Under the pieces are notes generated by a model. It was not told the DNA's origin, ran no database searches, and saw nothing but the letters and a program-made list of their open reading frames with translations. Positions 1-8,536 of a stretch of DNA of 61,048 nt are shown piece after piece. A program made the position numbers and the translations under genes. How positions within the stretch are numbered: the first letter of the stretch is position 1; each line of letters starts with the position of its first letter. Source of the stretch: Pseudomonadota bacterium (lineage in GTDB: Bacteria > Pseudomonadota > Gammaproteobacteria > Burkholderiales > JABEVD01). Where the stretch lies: contig JAJZRS010000016.1 of assembly GCA_021802545.1 (NCBI GenBank), positions 1-61,048 on the forward strand, written 5' to 3'.

Positions 1-164
1 GGAAAATCGACCTGTTCCTGGATTCTGGAAATGGTGATTTTTCCGGACTCCATGGGTTCCCTCAGCGCCTCCAGAACGGCCCGATCGAATTCAGGCAATT
101 CGTCGAGGAAAAGCACGCCGCAATGGGTAAGCGAGATTTCTCCTGGCTTCGGATGTGTGCCGCC
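1..164 (-). pseudogene. comM: comM (yifB) C-terminal part, cut off by the transposon and by the window edge
   Basis: Reading leftward from the transposon junction, the frame gives [20 protein letters not shown], followed by [19 protein letters not shown]. This is the Walker B and following region of the ComM/YifB Mg-chelatase-like AAA+ family. It continues directly from the N-terminal half at 18250-19089, which ends in the matching MVGGG motif, so this is one gene split by an insertion between Walker A and Walker B. No start codon is available for this half and it is probably not made. ComM is known as a branch-migration helicase that aids natural transformation, so that function is probably lost. 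The gene runs out of the window at base 1. Confidence 0.93.
160..164. repeat. Target-site duplication, left copy (CCGCC)
   Basis: CCGCC immediately precedes the element end TGTAAATTCC. The same five bases follow the other end at 18245-18249. Removing the element and one copy restores the comM reading frame (GGA GGC GGC ACA CAT). Five-base duplications are standard for Tn7-family elements. Confidence 0.93.
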
Positions 165-213
165 TGTAAATTCCAAAATTAAATGCAAATAATAAATATC
201 GTTAAATACAAAT
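165..213. repeat. Transposon left end with TnsB-site-like repeats
   Basis: The terminal TGTAAATTCC is followed by TTAAATGCAAAT (179-190) and TTAAATACAAAT (202-213). The first copy starts at the same distance from the tip (base 15) as a related repeat on the right end. Repeated 12-base motifs near both tips are what TnsB-type transposases bind. The assignment rests on position and repetition only. Confidence 0.7.
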
Positions 214-244
214 CACGTCGAGAATTATCGTAATGGATTAGGAT

Positions 245-910
245 TTAATCAGGTTTGTCGGAACTTGTCGTTAGGACTGATTTCCTATTGAAACTTTCTC
301 TCAGGCTGACAAGCCGCTGGGCTGTTTTGTATGGCAGGAAATAAAAGACAGCATAATAGAAAATTAAAAGAGCCGTATTGATATACGGCCAGCCCCAAAT
401 GTCCCAGTGGAGTAATAAGGGAGCACAGATAGCGGCAGCGAGAGGTACATAGTCCCCCCATGCTGGCGGATTAGCCCTACCGGTTCTTTCCAGGTATCGT
501 TCCCACCCCCAAAATGAGTCTGTTCTCAATAGCCTTGAAACCTTTGGGCGAAGTACATTCTCAATATATCTGACTTGGTTGTAAACTTCATGTAATGCGA
601 AGAGATAGAAGTGAATTACTAGCAATATTGCAATAATACAACCCCAGATTACCCCAAATCTTGGAATGCCGTCTGTATCAGAAGAGAAAGATTTTACAAA
701 GAAAGATAGTGTGGCTATTGAAACGGGCCAAATTGAATATTGGAGAACCATAAATCGGATGATCCGATTTTGTGCGGCTTGATATTCCTGAAAATAGGCT
801 TGTACAAGTAACCTGTCTGACTCTGATCGTATTCCCCGCATTGAAATACTCCTCGAGATTCTACGTGGCTGGACTGGTTTCCAGATGCGATTAATTGCTT
901 GTCCTGTCAT
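245..910 (-). CDS. Cargo: multi-TM membrane protein of unknown function
   Basis: A protein of about 221 residues from ATG at 910. A TTG at 928, with a possible AGGG ribosome site, would add six residues. Four hydrophobic stretches are visible, in two pairs (roughly residues 55-75 and 85-105, then 155-175 and 180-195), separated by a polar segment rich in Arg and Trp. The C-terminal tail is polar and probably cytoplasmic. It is the last gene of a leftward operon that starts at 3089. I do not recognise the family. By context it could be the membrane partner of the upstream zinc-PLC-like protein. Confidence 0.7.
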   Translation of the reverse strand: MTGQAINRIWKPVQPRRISRSISMRGIRSESDRLLVQAYFQEYQAAQNRIIRFMVLQYSIWPVSIATLSFFVKSFSSDTDGIPRFGVIWGCIIAILLVIHFYLFALHEVYNQVRYIENVLRPKVSRLLRTDSFWGWERYLERTGRANPPAWGDYVPLAAAICAPLLLHWDIWGWPYINTALLIFYYAVFYFLPYKTAQRLVSLRESFNRKSVLTTSSDKPD

Positions 911-976
911 ATCATAGGCTTGATGCAATTAAGGCCCTGCATCCCCGTTTTTGAAAGCTATAACTTCACAACAAGC

Positions 977-1255
977 CTACGGCTGTGCCTGAAATCTTTT
1001 GAGCAGGTCCTGATATTCTTTGCAGCGCTCATCCATTGCCTCCCACGCCTGAAGTAACGAGTCGCGATGATAATTCGAGATATTCTCGAATTCAGCATTT
1101 GCTTGCGACCACGTATGTCCTGAATTACGCAATGAGTCAATGAGCGATTTGTGATTTTTAAGGATTTCGTCCCATGCTATTTGTTCATGAAGAGCTCTCT
1201 CACGTGCGACTCTCCAGGCCTCTAATGCTTGGTCCAGCTGATTTTTGGTAATCAT
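977..1255 (-). CDS. Cargo: small helical protein, unknown
   Basis: 92 residues, almost entirely predicted helix, with many Glu, Gln, Arg and Trp residues and no signal peptide or membrane segment. The ATG at 1255 has AGGGAT a few bases upstream. It sits between two membrane-protein genes of the same operon, 36 bases after one and 48 before the next. The family is not recognised. A cytoplasmic adaptor or coiled-coil subunit is possible but unsupported. Confidence 0.65.
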   Translation of the reverse strand: MITKNQLDQALEAWRVARERALHEQIAWDEILKNHKSLIDSLRNSGHTWSQANAEFENISNYHRDSLLQAWEAMDERCKEYQDLLKRFQAQP

Positions 1256-1291
1256 GGTATCCCTGTTGCAATATTAAAAATTGAGTGCAAA

Positions 1292-1984
1292 TTACAATTG
1301 TTGTCCACTACAGATATTTAGTTTAGCCAGAGAATCATTGTCTCGGCATGCGATACGGATAGCTTCTTTTGTCGAACTTGATTGTGTAACAGTCCAGTAA
1401 TTGCTTACAACTAAATACCGAATAGTCGTCTCTTTAGAATGCAAACCGATGACATTCAGGGCAGAGTTGAGGTAAGCCAGTAAATCATGCTTGGGTGTAG
1501 TTTGGAATGCAATTTGAACGATCATTGCGTCTGGCTGCATCCATGATCTACTGGATAGAGGCGGGATCCTAAAATTGATTGATGAGTTTGCGGGCAATAA
1601 TCGACCGTCAAGTTCTCTAAATTCGGAAGCAGGGACATAGCTACTGTTTCCGCCAGGAAGCGTTATATGACCATGAGCGTCAAGCGTGGCGTACACATCT
1701 CGGGTTGTTGTTACTATGACACTTTGATGTGGAAAAATAATTCGAAACTTTTTTACGATGTCGTCTGATGGGGTGTCATTTTTTAGTTTAAATTCGTAAC
1801 CGCTATCGAGTGGCTTAACGAATTCCAATGAAATGTCACCTGAAAGAAAGTGGTAACTTGTTGTCAAAATAAGTACAAGCAGACCTGAGGCGACAATCCA
1901 CTGGAATGTTTTTGCAATGCTACTTTGGACTTTAGGTGGTGCTTGTTTCCTTGTGCGGTTTTTGTTGTTCTTACGACGAGCCAT
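1292..1984 (-). CDS. Cargo: single-TM protein with an extracytoplasmic domain, unknown
   Basis: 230 residues. The N-terminus is a very basic tail (many Arg, Lys and Asn in the first 20 residues). One hydrophobic segment follows at about residues 28-48, then a mostly beta-looking region that would lie in the periplasm (positive-inside rule). Cysteines occur near the C-terminus. It starts 28 bases after the DUF6765-like gene and belongs to the same leftward operon. No family is recognised. Confidence 0.7.
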   Translation of the reverse strand: MARRKNNKNRTRKQAPPKVQSSIAKTFQWIVASGLLVLILTTSYHFLSGDISLEFVKPLDSGYEFKLKNDTPSDDIVKKFRIIFPHQSVIVTTTRDVYATLDAHGHITLPGGNSSYVPASEFRELDGRLLPANSSINFRIPPLSSRSWMQPDAMIVQIAFQTTPKHDLLAYLNSALNVIGLHSKETTIRYLVVSNYWTVTQSSSTKEAIRIACRDNDSLAKLNICSGQQL

Positions 1985-2012
1985 CTTGCTATTGTGTCCT
2001 GAATGGGGTTGG

Positions 2013-3089
2013 TTATGGAATCACCACATCGATACCATGTGCAGGCAAAAGCTCGTGAAGAACGTATTGTCGATGGGTATTGGCAGCTTTCATGAAAACA
2101 TAAACAAAGGTGTTTTTGACTTGTGCACTCGACAGGCCTGGAAGTGACTGTGCATCGTTCTCAAAGTCAGAAGAATCGTATTCAGGAATCTGGCCTTTGG
2201 TCGGATTTGAAAAGACAGTTTCCGCTGCTGCTGCAGCTTGCCAAGCTGCTACTCGTGCATCCATAGCACCTTCGACACTGAGCACATTACGAATCGCATC
2301 AGAAATGTCAGCAAAATTGCGCCCATCACCTTGCGAATAAAACCCGTTGGCCGTTTTACTGAACTCGACAAACATTGCATGAAGTTTTTCGCAGGCCAGA
2401 AGGAACGTTTCTGGATTATTGCGTACGCCCGATTCTCTGCCATCAGCATATTTGAAACTCCATGTTAGGTATGGTCGATCAGGAAATGTTGCCGCACCTC
2501 CATGACCCAGTTTCAATAGATCTGCCGCCCTTGCTTGACCCTCTTCCAGGAAATCGTCAGCTTTTTGTTTGATGTATCCAAGCACTCCTTGGTCTTGGAC
2601 GTGCAAGTCGAATGAATCATCAGCTACCTCGTTTAATGAAGATGAGATGCCTGAAAATCCATAATGAGAGAAAGTGTCAGCGTAAACATGGGCTGTGATG
2701 CCGATGAGAAGGCCGCCATAGGGTTGGGCGGCAAGCGAAAGGTTGTGTGCCACCATTTCCTGTGCAATGGCACTGTCCATTTGGCAAATGAGCTTTGCCG
2801 GTAAAGAATCGCCGCTACCTCCTGGCAGGAAATGAAAGGGAAGCCAAACATGTCTTTGGTCTTCGATGTCTAGGTTCATCGACGTATCGCCAATTTCTGG
2901 AAGCTTAATGGAGGTTCCATGTGCGGTTGCCCGGTAATCAATATAGCTGCCATCAGCAATCGCCTGAGATAACGTCTTTGAATCATCCACAAATTGGGAT
3001 GCGGTAGCGATATTTTTAGCATGATCGGGTTTGATTCCGGCCGCGCGTGCAAGAGCATAGGTGCCGTAATAGTGCATATCTGTTTGCAT
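2013..3089 (-). CDS. Cargo: DUF6765-like protein, predicted zinc-phospholipase-C/nuclease-P1 fold
   Basis: 358 residues starting MQTDMHYYGTYALARAAG, with a strong GGGAGG ribosome site. The start, the QFVDDS motif (residues 32-37) and a later HVYADTFSHYGFSG block (H134, D138, H142) match the pattern of DUF6765. That family resembles zinc-dependent phospholipase C, where spaced His and Asp residues bind metal ions. No signal peptide is visible, so it would act in the cytoplasm unless exported by its membrane neighbours. It leads a four-gene operon inside the transposon and is divergent from tnsA. A metal-dependent hydrolase activity is inference; substrate and role are unknown. Confidence 0.65.
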   Translation of the reverse strand: MQTDMHYYGTYALARAAGIKPDHAKNIATASQFVDDSKTLSQAIADGSYIDYRATAHGTSIKLPEIGDTSMNLDIEDQRHVWLPFHFLPGGSGDSLPAKLICQMDSAIAQEMVAHNLSLAAQPYGGLLIGITAHVYADTFSHYGFSGISSSLNEVADDSFDLHVQDQGVLGYIKQKADDFLEEGQARAADLLKLGHGGAATFPDRPYLTWSFKYADGRESGVRNNPETFLLACEKLHAMFVEFSKTANGFYSQGDGRNFADISDAIRNVLSVEGAMDARVAAWQAAAAAETVFSNPTKGQIPEYDSSDFENDAQSLPGLSSAQVKNTFVYVFMKAANTHRQYVLHELLPAHGIDVVIP

Positions 3090-3208
3090 CGATACCTCCC
3101 AGCTTGTTAAGTCATTTGGCTCTATTAAACAACAGTCTACAATAGAATGATTCTAATCAGGATGGAATTCCTGATTTCCTGATAGAGTATTTGTCGGGAG
3201 GTATATTT
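3090..3208. promoter_or_regulatory. Divergent control region between the left cargo operon and tnsA
   Basis: These 119 bases serve both directions. ATCAGGA (3156-3162) faces TCCTGAT (3169-3175), and a second TCCTGAT lies at 3177-3183. The short palindrome AGAATGATTCT (3144-3154) is also present. Both flanking genes have near-identical GGGAGGTAT ribosome sites. The repeats could be a repressor operator for the transposition genes. No dedicated regulator gene lies next to it. Confidence 0.45.
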
Positions 3209-3856
3209 ATGGGGATGCGTAAAGTTCCGATCGGGACGCGTAGCGTAACCGGCAAGCATGCCATGGGTGGTGCAGCGTATGAATCTTCTTTGGAACGTGA
3301 CCTCATTACCCTGTTCCAATTTGATCGGAAAGTCGAAAAAGTAATTACCCAGCCCGTTACGATCAGCTACGTCGACGATGAGGGTAAAGCGCGACGGTAC
3401 ACACCAGATGTTCTGGTTCGGTACCGGAGGGATTCCACATCCACTGAAGGGATCAAGGACCTCTTGTGCGAGGTTAAATATCGAGATGAGCTAGCGGAGA
3501 AATTTCAGGAGCTGAGACCACGGTTCAAGGCGGCGATCCGTTATGCCAGATCACAGGGGTGGCGATTCAAGATTTTCACGGATAGGCAGATCAGGACACC
3601 GTACCTGTTCAATGCGCGCTTTCTGCTGCCTTATCGCGAAATCGAAACCGGCACTCATTCGCTTGATCGAATTCGTTGCGCCCTGTCCGTTTTGAATGAA
3701 TCCAGCCCGGGCTCGCTTCTATCTACTATATCTCGCGACAAATTCGAGCAGGCCGCCCTCATTCCGGCATTGTGGCATTTGGTCTCAAATTTCAGTGTCG
3801 GCGTGGATCTCGAACAGCCCCTGACCATGGCAAGCCGAATCTGGAAATTGCCATGA
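3209..3856 (+). CDS. tnsA: TnsA-type endonuclease subunit of the transposase
   Basis: 215 residues from ATG at 3209, chosen because GGGAGGT lies six bases upstream; an upstream TTG at 3191 overlaps that site. TnsA cuts the 5' ends of Tn7-like elements so that they move by cut-and-paste. The restriction-enzyme-like active site is visible: Glu in YESSLERD (E25 or E29), Asp in YTPDVLV (D67) and EVK (E88, K90). The stop overlaps the tnsB start as ATGA, so the two genes are probably translationally coupled. It corresponds to tniC of Tn6022-type elements. Confidence 0.9.
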   Translation: MGMRKVPIGTRSVTGKHAMGGAAYESSLERDLITLFQFDRKVEKVITQPVTISYVDDEGKARRYTPDVLVRYRRDSTSTEGIKDLLCEVKYRDELAEKFQELRPRFKAAIRYARSQGWRFKIFTDRQIRTPYLFNARFLLPYREIETGTHSLDRIRCALSVLNESSPGSLLSTISRDKFEQAALIPALWHLVSNFSVGVDLEQPLTMASRIWKLP

Positions 3857-5745
3857 ACGCGAAATCGTTCATTCGGCCAGGCGCAGCCATATTGTGGAAT
3901 GGACGCAGGTTTGTGGTCATCGACATGGCAGGAATCGACGCCGTCCTTGGTAAGGATCTCGATTCCGGTTCTGCTGAGCGCATTCCGGCAGCCGAAGCTG
4001 TACTCGATGGCATGGCCTCTAAGGACAGGGTTCCTCCAGAGCTGGCGTTGGTATCCGACAAGGAATGGCAACGTGCACTCGATAAGGCCGAGATGTTGCG
4101 GCCATTATTGGAAAAAGGGCGCAGAAAACGGACATTCGAGGATGTGAAGGCAGTCGCTGCAGCGTGCGAAGTGAATCCATATACGATATATCGATGGCTC
4201 AAGGATTACGAAAAAACTGGTCTGCTTTCTTCGCTTCTGCGCCGGGAAAGAACCGATCGGGGCAAGACGCGTTTACCTGATGGGGTTGAAACGATCATCT
4301 CGGAAGCAATCGCCAAAGTCTATCTGACTGCAGAGAAACCGGACGTCGAAGATACGCTGCGCGAGATCGAGCTGCAATGCAATCGTAAGGGACTGAAGCC
4401 GCCTCACCGCAACACGCTGCGCCGGCGCATCCAGACAGTCCCGGGCAAGCTTGCCATGGAGAAGCGCCTCGGACGCAAAGCTGCCAAGGAAAAATATTCA
4501 CCGATCCGCGGGCATTTCCCTGGGGCAGACTACCCCCTCGCTGTAGTCCAGATTGACCACACGAAGGCCGATATCATCCTGGTCGACGACAAGCACAGGC
4601 TGCCCATCGGGCGGCCGAACATGACGCTCGCCATCGACGTGTACTCGCGCATGGTACTGGGCTTCTACATTTCCCTTGATCCTCCCGGAGCTCTTTCGAC
4701 GGGGCTTTGCCTTGCTCACGCGATGCTCCCTAAGGATGAATGGCTTGCATCCGTGGGCATCGACGCTTCATGGCCATGCTGGGGAAAGATCAGGATGGTG
4801 CATGCCGACAATGCGAAGGAGTTCAGGGGGACCATGCTCTCCAGGGCATGCGAGCACTACGGCATCATCCTGGAGAACCGTCCGAAGGGCGAGCCCCAAT
4901 ACGGCGGGCATGTCGAACGCGGGTTCCGCACCTTCATGAAGCAAACCCACAGGTTGAAGGGTACGACCTTCTCCAACGTTGAGGAAAAGGGGGACTACGA
5001 TTCGGAGGGAAATGCCGTCATGACCTTGGCGGAATTCGAGCAATGGTTCGCCACCTATATCGTGAAGATGTACCACCACCAGTTTCACAAGGGAATCAAG
5101 ACCACGCCCTTCCAAAAATGGGAAGAAGGGATTCTCGGTACATCCGACCGTCCAGGGACGGGACTCCCCGCGAGGATCGCTGACGAGGATCGTCTGAAGC
5201 TCGACTTCATGCCATTCATCGAGCGAACCGTGCAGGAATACGGGGTGGTCATCGACAACATCTGCTACTACAGTGACATCCTGCGCAAATGGATCCACGC
5301 CCCCGACCTCGAAGATCCAAGCAAGAAACGCAAATTCATCTTCCGCGTCGACTACCGCGACATCAGCGCGGTCCATTTCTTTGACCCGGATACCCAAACC
5401 TACGCGCCTATTCCTTACCGAGACGCGACTCATCCGCCGATCAGTATTTGGGAACTGCGGGCCGCCGAGAAGCGCATTAAGGAAAGGGGGCTTTCTGCCG
5501 TGAACGAGACGTTGATTTTCGAAGCGCTCGAGGAGATGCGGGAGATCGAGCAGCATGCCGAGGCCCAGACCAAACGAGCAAGGCGTGAGAGCCAGAGAAG
5601 GCGCAACAACGCGAAAGCAGTGAAGAAGAAAGATGCTGCGAAGCCTGCTACGGAAAAAATGCAGGAAGAAGTGCCCGTAGTGCCGATGGACGATGAAACC
5701 GAAGACATCCTGCCCTACGACGACATCGAGGAGGCTCCACTGTGA
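3853..5745 (+). CDS. tnsB: TnsB/TniA-type DDE transposase
   Basis: 630 residues from the ATG that overlaps the tnsA stop. TnsB binds the element ends and performs 3'-end cleavage and strand transfer. A helix-turn-helix region is seen at about 93-123 (DVKAVAAACEVNPYTIYRW). The integrase core has the DDE triad at D235 (VVQIDHTKAD), D319 (MVHADNAKEF) and E355 (GGHVERGF). A Mu-type beta-barrel region follows, then a charged Lys/Arg/Glu tail (about 555-630) likely to contact TnsC. The stop overlaps the GTG start of tnsC. Confidence 0.95.
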   Translation: MNAKSFIRPGAAILWNGRRFVVIDMAGIDAVLGKDLDSGSAERIPAAEAVLDGMASKDRVPPELALVSDKEWQRALDKAEMLRPLLEKGRRKRTFEDVKAVAAACEVNPYTIYRWLKDYEKTGLLSSLLRRERTDRGKTRLPDGVETIISEAIAKVYLTAEKPDVEDTLREIELQCNRKGLKPPHRNTLRRRIQTVPGKLAMEKRLGRKAAKEKYSPIRGHFPGADYPLAVVQIDHTKADIILVDDKHRLPIGRPNMTLAIDVYSRMVLGFYISLDPPGALSTGLCLAHAMLPKDEWLASVGIDASWPCWGKIRMVHADNAKEFRGTMLSRACEHYGIILENRPKGEPQYGGHVERGFRTFMKQTHRLKGTTFSNVEEKGDYDSEGNAVMTLAEFEQWFATYIVKMYHHQFHKGIKTTPFQKWEEGILGTSDRPGTGLPARIADEDRLKLDFMPFIERTVQEYGVVIDNICYYSDILRKWIHAPDLEDPSKKRKFIFRVDYRDISAVHFFDPDTQTYAPIPYRDATHPPISIWELRAAEKRIKERGLSAVNETLIFEALEEMREIEQHAEAQTKRARRESQRRRNNAKAVKKKDAAKPATEKMQEEVPVVPMDDETEDILPYDDIEEAPL

Positions 5746-6638
5746 CGGACGATCTCAGCCACCTGAGCGACCAGGCGAAGCTTGCTCTCGAGTTGCCGCT
5801 CGAAGAGCGGATTCTCTATGTGCAGAAGCGTCGCTGGATCGGCTATCCGAAGGCGAAAGATATCCTGGATAGGTTGGAAGCCTTGATGGTCCACCCAAAG
5901 ACTTCCCGCATGCCGAATCTGCTTATCGTTGCGAGGACGAACAACGGCAAGACCCACCTCATGAACCAGTTCCTCAAGGCTCATCCGGCTGACGACAATC
6001 CAGAGGGCGAGGCGATCAAGGTTCCTGTGCTCTATGTCGAGGCCCCTCCTGTCCCGGAAGAGGTGCGATTCTACGAAGCCATCCTGGACAGCCTGTTTGT
6101 TGCCCACAAATCCACGCACAGGGCGAACGACAAGTTCCGCCAAGTCGTGGCCGTACTCGAGCGGATCCAGCCGAAGATTCTCGCGGTCGACGAGCTGCAC
6201 AACATTCTCGCAGGTCCTCCCACGAAACAGCGTCAATTCCTGAACGTGCTCAAGTCGCTGGGGAACTTGCTGCAGATCCCGATAGTGGGGCTGGGTACGG
6301 AAGACGCGATCAGGGTGATCCAGAGCGACCCCCAACTCGCCAACCGGTTCGAGCCGGTTGTGCTCCCACGCTGGGAGCTGAATGCCGAGTACCTGAGACT
6401 GCTTTCCAGCTTCGAGCGGATTGTGCCGCTCCGCAAGCAATCGGGCTTGAATCAGCGCGACATTGCGTTGCGTATACTCGCCTTGTCGGAAGGAACGATC
6501 GGGGAAATATCATCGCTTCTGAACCGGGCTGCCGTTTGGGCGATTAGGTCGGGTTCGGAGGCGATCGACGAAAAAGCGCTTGCTGGATGCGGATATACCT
6601 CGCCTTCGAAGCGCAAATCGGCGATCTCCCAGGTTTGA
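5742..6638 (+). CDS. tnsC: TnsC/TniB-type AAA+ ATPase regulator
   Basis: 298 residues from a GTG overlapping the tnsB stop (GTGA). It links the target-selecting protein TniQ to the TnsAB transposase. The Walker A-like loop is ARTNNGKTH (residues 64-72) and Walker B is KILAVDELHN (D150, E151). The length suits the short TniB type rather than the ~550-residue Tn7 TnsC. It is followed after a single base by an alternative ATG for tniQ, so the four genes form one operon. Confidence 0.93.
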   Translation: MTDDLSHLSDQAKLALELPLEERILYVQKRRWIGYPKAKDILDRLEALMVHPKTSRMPNLLIVARTNNGKTHLMNQFLKAHPADDNPEGEAIKVPVLYVEAPPVPEEVRFYEAILDSLFVAHKSTHRANDKFRQVVAVLERIQPKILAVDELHNILAGPPTKQRQFLNVLKSLGNLLQIPIVGLGTEDAIRVIQSDPQLANRFEPVVLPRWELNAEYLRLLSSFERIVPLRKQSGLNQRDIALRILALSEGTIGEISSLLNRAAVWAIRSGSEAIDEKALAGCGYTSPSKRKSAISQV

Positions 6639-6669
6639 AATGCACCCGCCAGGCATTTCCGGAAATATT

Positions 6670-8169
6670 ATGGCAGTGCATTTACACCCACTGCCAGACG
6701 AATTGCTTACATCCTGGATCGTGCGTCTTGCCCAAGCTAGCGGCCTCAAGCTCCAGCCATATTGCGATGTAACTTTTGGTCGCGAACGTTCCATCTGGAC
6801 TCGAGATTTCGACAAAAGCGTCAGAGATGACTTCTTGGATGAGTTTTCTCAGCTTACAGGAGTGTCTTTCGATAGGGTGCTGGGAACTACTCTGCGTTCA
6901 TACGAAGGGATTCTTTACGAACATCACAATCCACACGGAAATTCAAAATGGATACTTCCGCTAGGTGTTTATCATCGAACTCGACGACATGCGGGATTGC
7001 AATATTGTCCTCTTTGCCTAGCTGAAGACCAAATTCCATATTTTCGGCGGAAATGGCGGCTTGCTTTCTATACGGTTTGCGATCGGCATGGCATGCTTAT
7101 GCATGAAAGGTGCGCACAGTGTGCAGCGCCAGTAGCTTTCTTTCGAAGAGAACTCGGAGATCGGCACAAGTTTGAAATCGATTCTCTGACGCTATGTCAT
7201 GTTTGCGGCGCAGATTTATCACGTGCAGAAGCAAGGGATCCTTCAGTAGGAGACGTGCAGCCTCTCATCCAACTTCAATCGCTGGCGTCTTTTTTTGAAT
7301 TGGGGTGGATTTTTTGTGGGAGTGCGTCTTTTCAGTATGCACATCTATTTATGGATGTCCTCCATCGGATTTGCAATCTTCTAATTTCGCTCAGGGGGAA
7401 AAGTCTGCTTGATTTGGCTGCATGCAAAATGGGATTTCCACCTGTTGAAGCCGTAGGCAACCATCAGGGATTTGAATATTTGCCCTTGCGGGAACGTCAT
7501 CTACTGATGATGGTGGGACTTTGGTTATTGCTCGACTGGCCAGAACGCTTTATTCATACATGTCATGACGCACATATAACCTCGTCGAGAATTCTCGCTG
7601 ACTGGAGTGCCCCTTATTGGTTTGCAAGTGTGTTAAATGAGCTACTCGGCTGTGGCGAGTATTCTCCTACAGCAAGAGAAGCTAGCAATGCCGCAATGCA
7701 TCTTTCTCATAAGCATAAAGAAGTGACAGCTAGATCCGTTGGACGCTTGCTGGGATATCGCGATGCGAAAGCAGCTGAATGCTATCGTAAACCACAATGT
7801 CCCCCTATGACAGACGAGGGAGCCGCGGAAATATTGGCAACGCTCGACAGCAAGATCCAGTCAATGTTACAAGGATCCAGAAAGAGGCTCCTTCTTGAAA
7901 GGGATCGAACAATCCTTCTCTTTTTGCACAACACCAAAATACCAAGAGAGCGGATTAGGGTGATTACTATCAATGAAGCATTGCGGTTGACTGCTGAAAT
8001 GGGTCAAGATTCATTATCAAACGCCCTTTCGTACTACCTCTTCGAAGTAAGACCATATTTCACAAGAGGAGAAGATAATGGAAAATTATTCTTGGCTACC
8101 AGCGGCCGTGCTATGTGCGCTGAAGCTTTTCGCCTGAGATTCAATTTGATTCTTGCAGGGAATAAATAG
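6670..8169 (+). CDS. tniQ: TniQ/TnsD-type target selector with an added C-terminal domain
   Basis: 499 residues from ATG at 6670. The typical TniQ opening LHPLPDELLTSWIVRLA starts just after this Met; an ATG at 6640 would add ten residues. Zinc-binding pairs are C113/C116, C148/C151 and C176/C179. A helix-turn-helix-like stretch lies at about 352-373. Residues about 405-499 do not look like TniQ. RDRTILLFLHNTKIP and LFLATSGRAM, separated by a helical YYLFEVRPYF stretch, resemble the catalytic core of tyrosine recombinases, but the active-site Tyr and most of the Arg/His set are missing. It is probably the comM-recognising protein. Confidence 0.88.
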   Translation: MAVHLHPLPDELLTSWIVRLAQASGLKLQPYCDVTFGRERSIWTRDFDKSVRDDFLDEFSQLTGVSFDRVLGTTLRSYEGILYEHHNPHGNSKWILPLGVYHRTRRHAGLQYCPLCLAEDQIPYFRRKWRLAFYTVCDRHGMLMHERCAQCAAPVAFFRRELGDRHKFEIDSLTLCHVCGADLSRAEARDPSVGDVQPLIQLQSLASFFELGWIFCGSASFQYAHLFMDVLHRICNLLISLRGKSLLDLAACKMGFPPVEAVGNHQGFEYLPLRERHLLMMVGLWLLLDWPERFIHTCHDAHITSSRILADWSAPYWFASVLNELLGCGEYSPTAREASNAAMHLSHKHKEVTARSVGRLLGYRDAKAAECYRKPQCPPMTDEGAAEILATLDSKIQSMLQGSRKRLLLERDRTILLFLHNTKIPRERIRVITINEALRLTAEMGQDSLSNALSYYLFEVRPYFTRGEDNGKLFLATSGRAMCAEAFRLRFNLILAGNK

Positions 8170-8238
8170 TAACGGCAGCCTTGATCCATCACTTAACATT
8201 ATCCTGAATTGCCTGGATGTACGTATGGCTATAAGAAA

Positions 8239-8466
8239 TTATTCGTGCAATTTTTTTTGCGCAAGTTCGCTGAGTCGCTGTATCAGACCATCGCGTGCAA
8301 TGCGTTCGAATTCTCGTGATAGCAAATTAACAACCACTTCCGATTTTGAACGTCCATAAAAACCGGTGCGAACAAGCTGTTCAATTGCAGAGTCCACTTC
8401 TACTGGCAACGTAAGTTGAACTAAAGTCGTACAATCGGACGATGGTTTTCTGCCGGCTTTCGACAT
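8239..8466 (-). CDS. Ribbon-helix-helix regulator
   Basis: 75 residues. The segment TLVQLTLPVEVDSAIEQLV followed by GRSKSEVVVNLLSREF matches the strand-helix-helix pattern of CopG/Arc-type DNA-binding proteins, with a basic N-terminal tail. It is divergent from the nuclease-kinase-barrel operon and separated from it by 70 bases that hold TAATTA repeats. The simplest reading is a local repressor that also controls itself. It could alternatively be an antitoxin. Confidence 0.78.
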   Translation of the reverse strand: MSKAGRKPSSDCTTLVQLTLPVEVDSAIEQLVRTGFYGRSKSEVVVNLLSREFERIARDGLIQRLSELAQKKLHE

Positions 8467-8536
8467 ACTGAAATGACCTGCATACTTAGTAATTAATGTA
8501 TAATTAAATCATATAAAATTACACATTCATAGGGAC
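8467..8536 (+). promoter_or_regulatory. Promoter and likely operator of the nuclease-kinase operon
   Basis: A perfect -10 hexamer TATAAT lies at 8499-8504. It is flanked and overlapped by two TAATTA repeats (8490-8495 and 8501-8506) spaced by five bases. Ribbon-helix-helix proteins bind short repeated half-sites like these. No clear -35 is seen, which suits a regulated promoter. Confidence 0.5.

Noticed and set aside
4768-5556. Long minus-strand open frame opposite tnsB (262 codons)
   Set aside because: It is the complement of a well-conserved transposase gene, with no recognisable domain and a composition typical of antisense frames.
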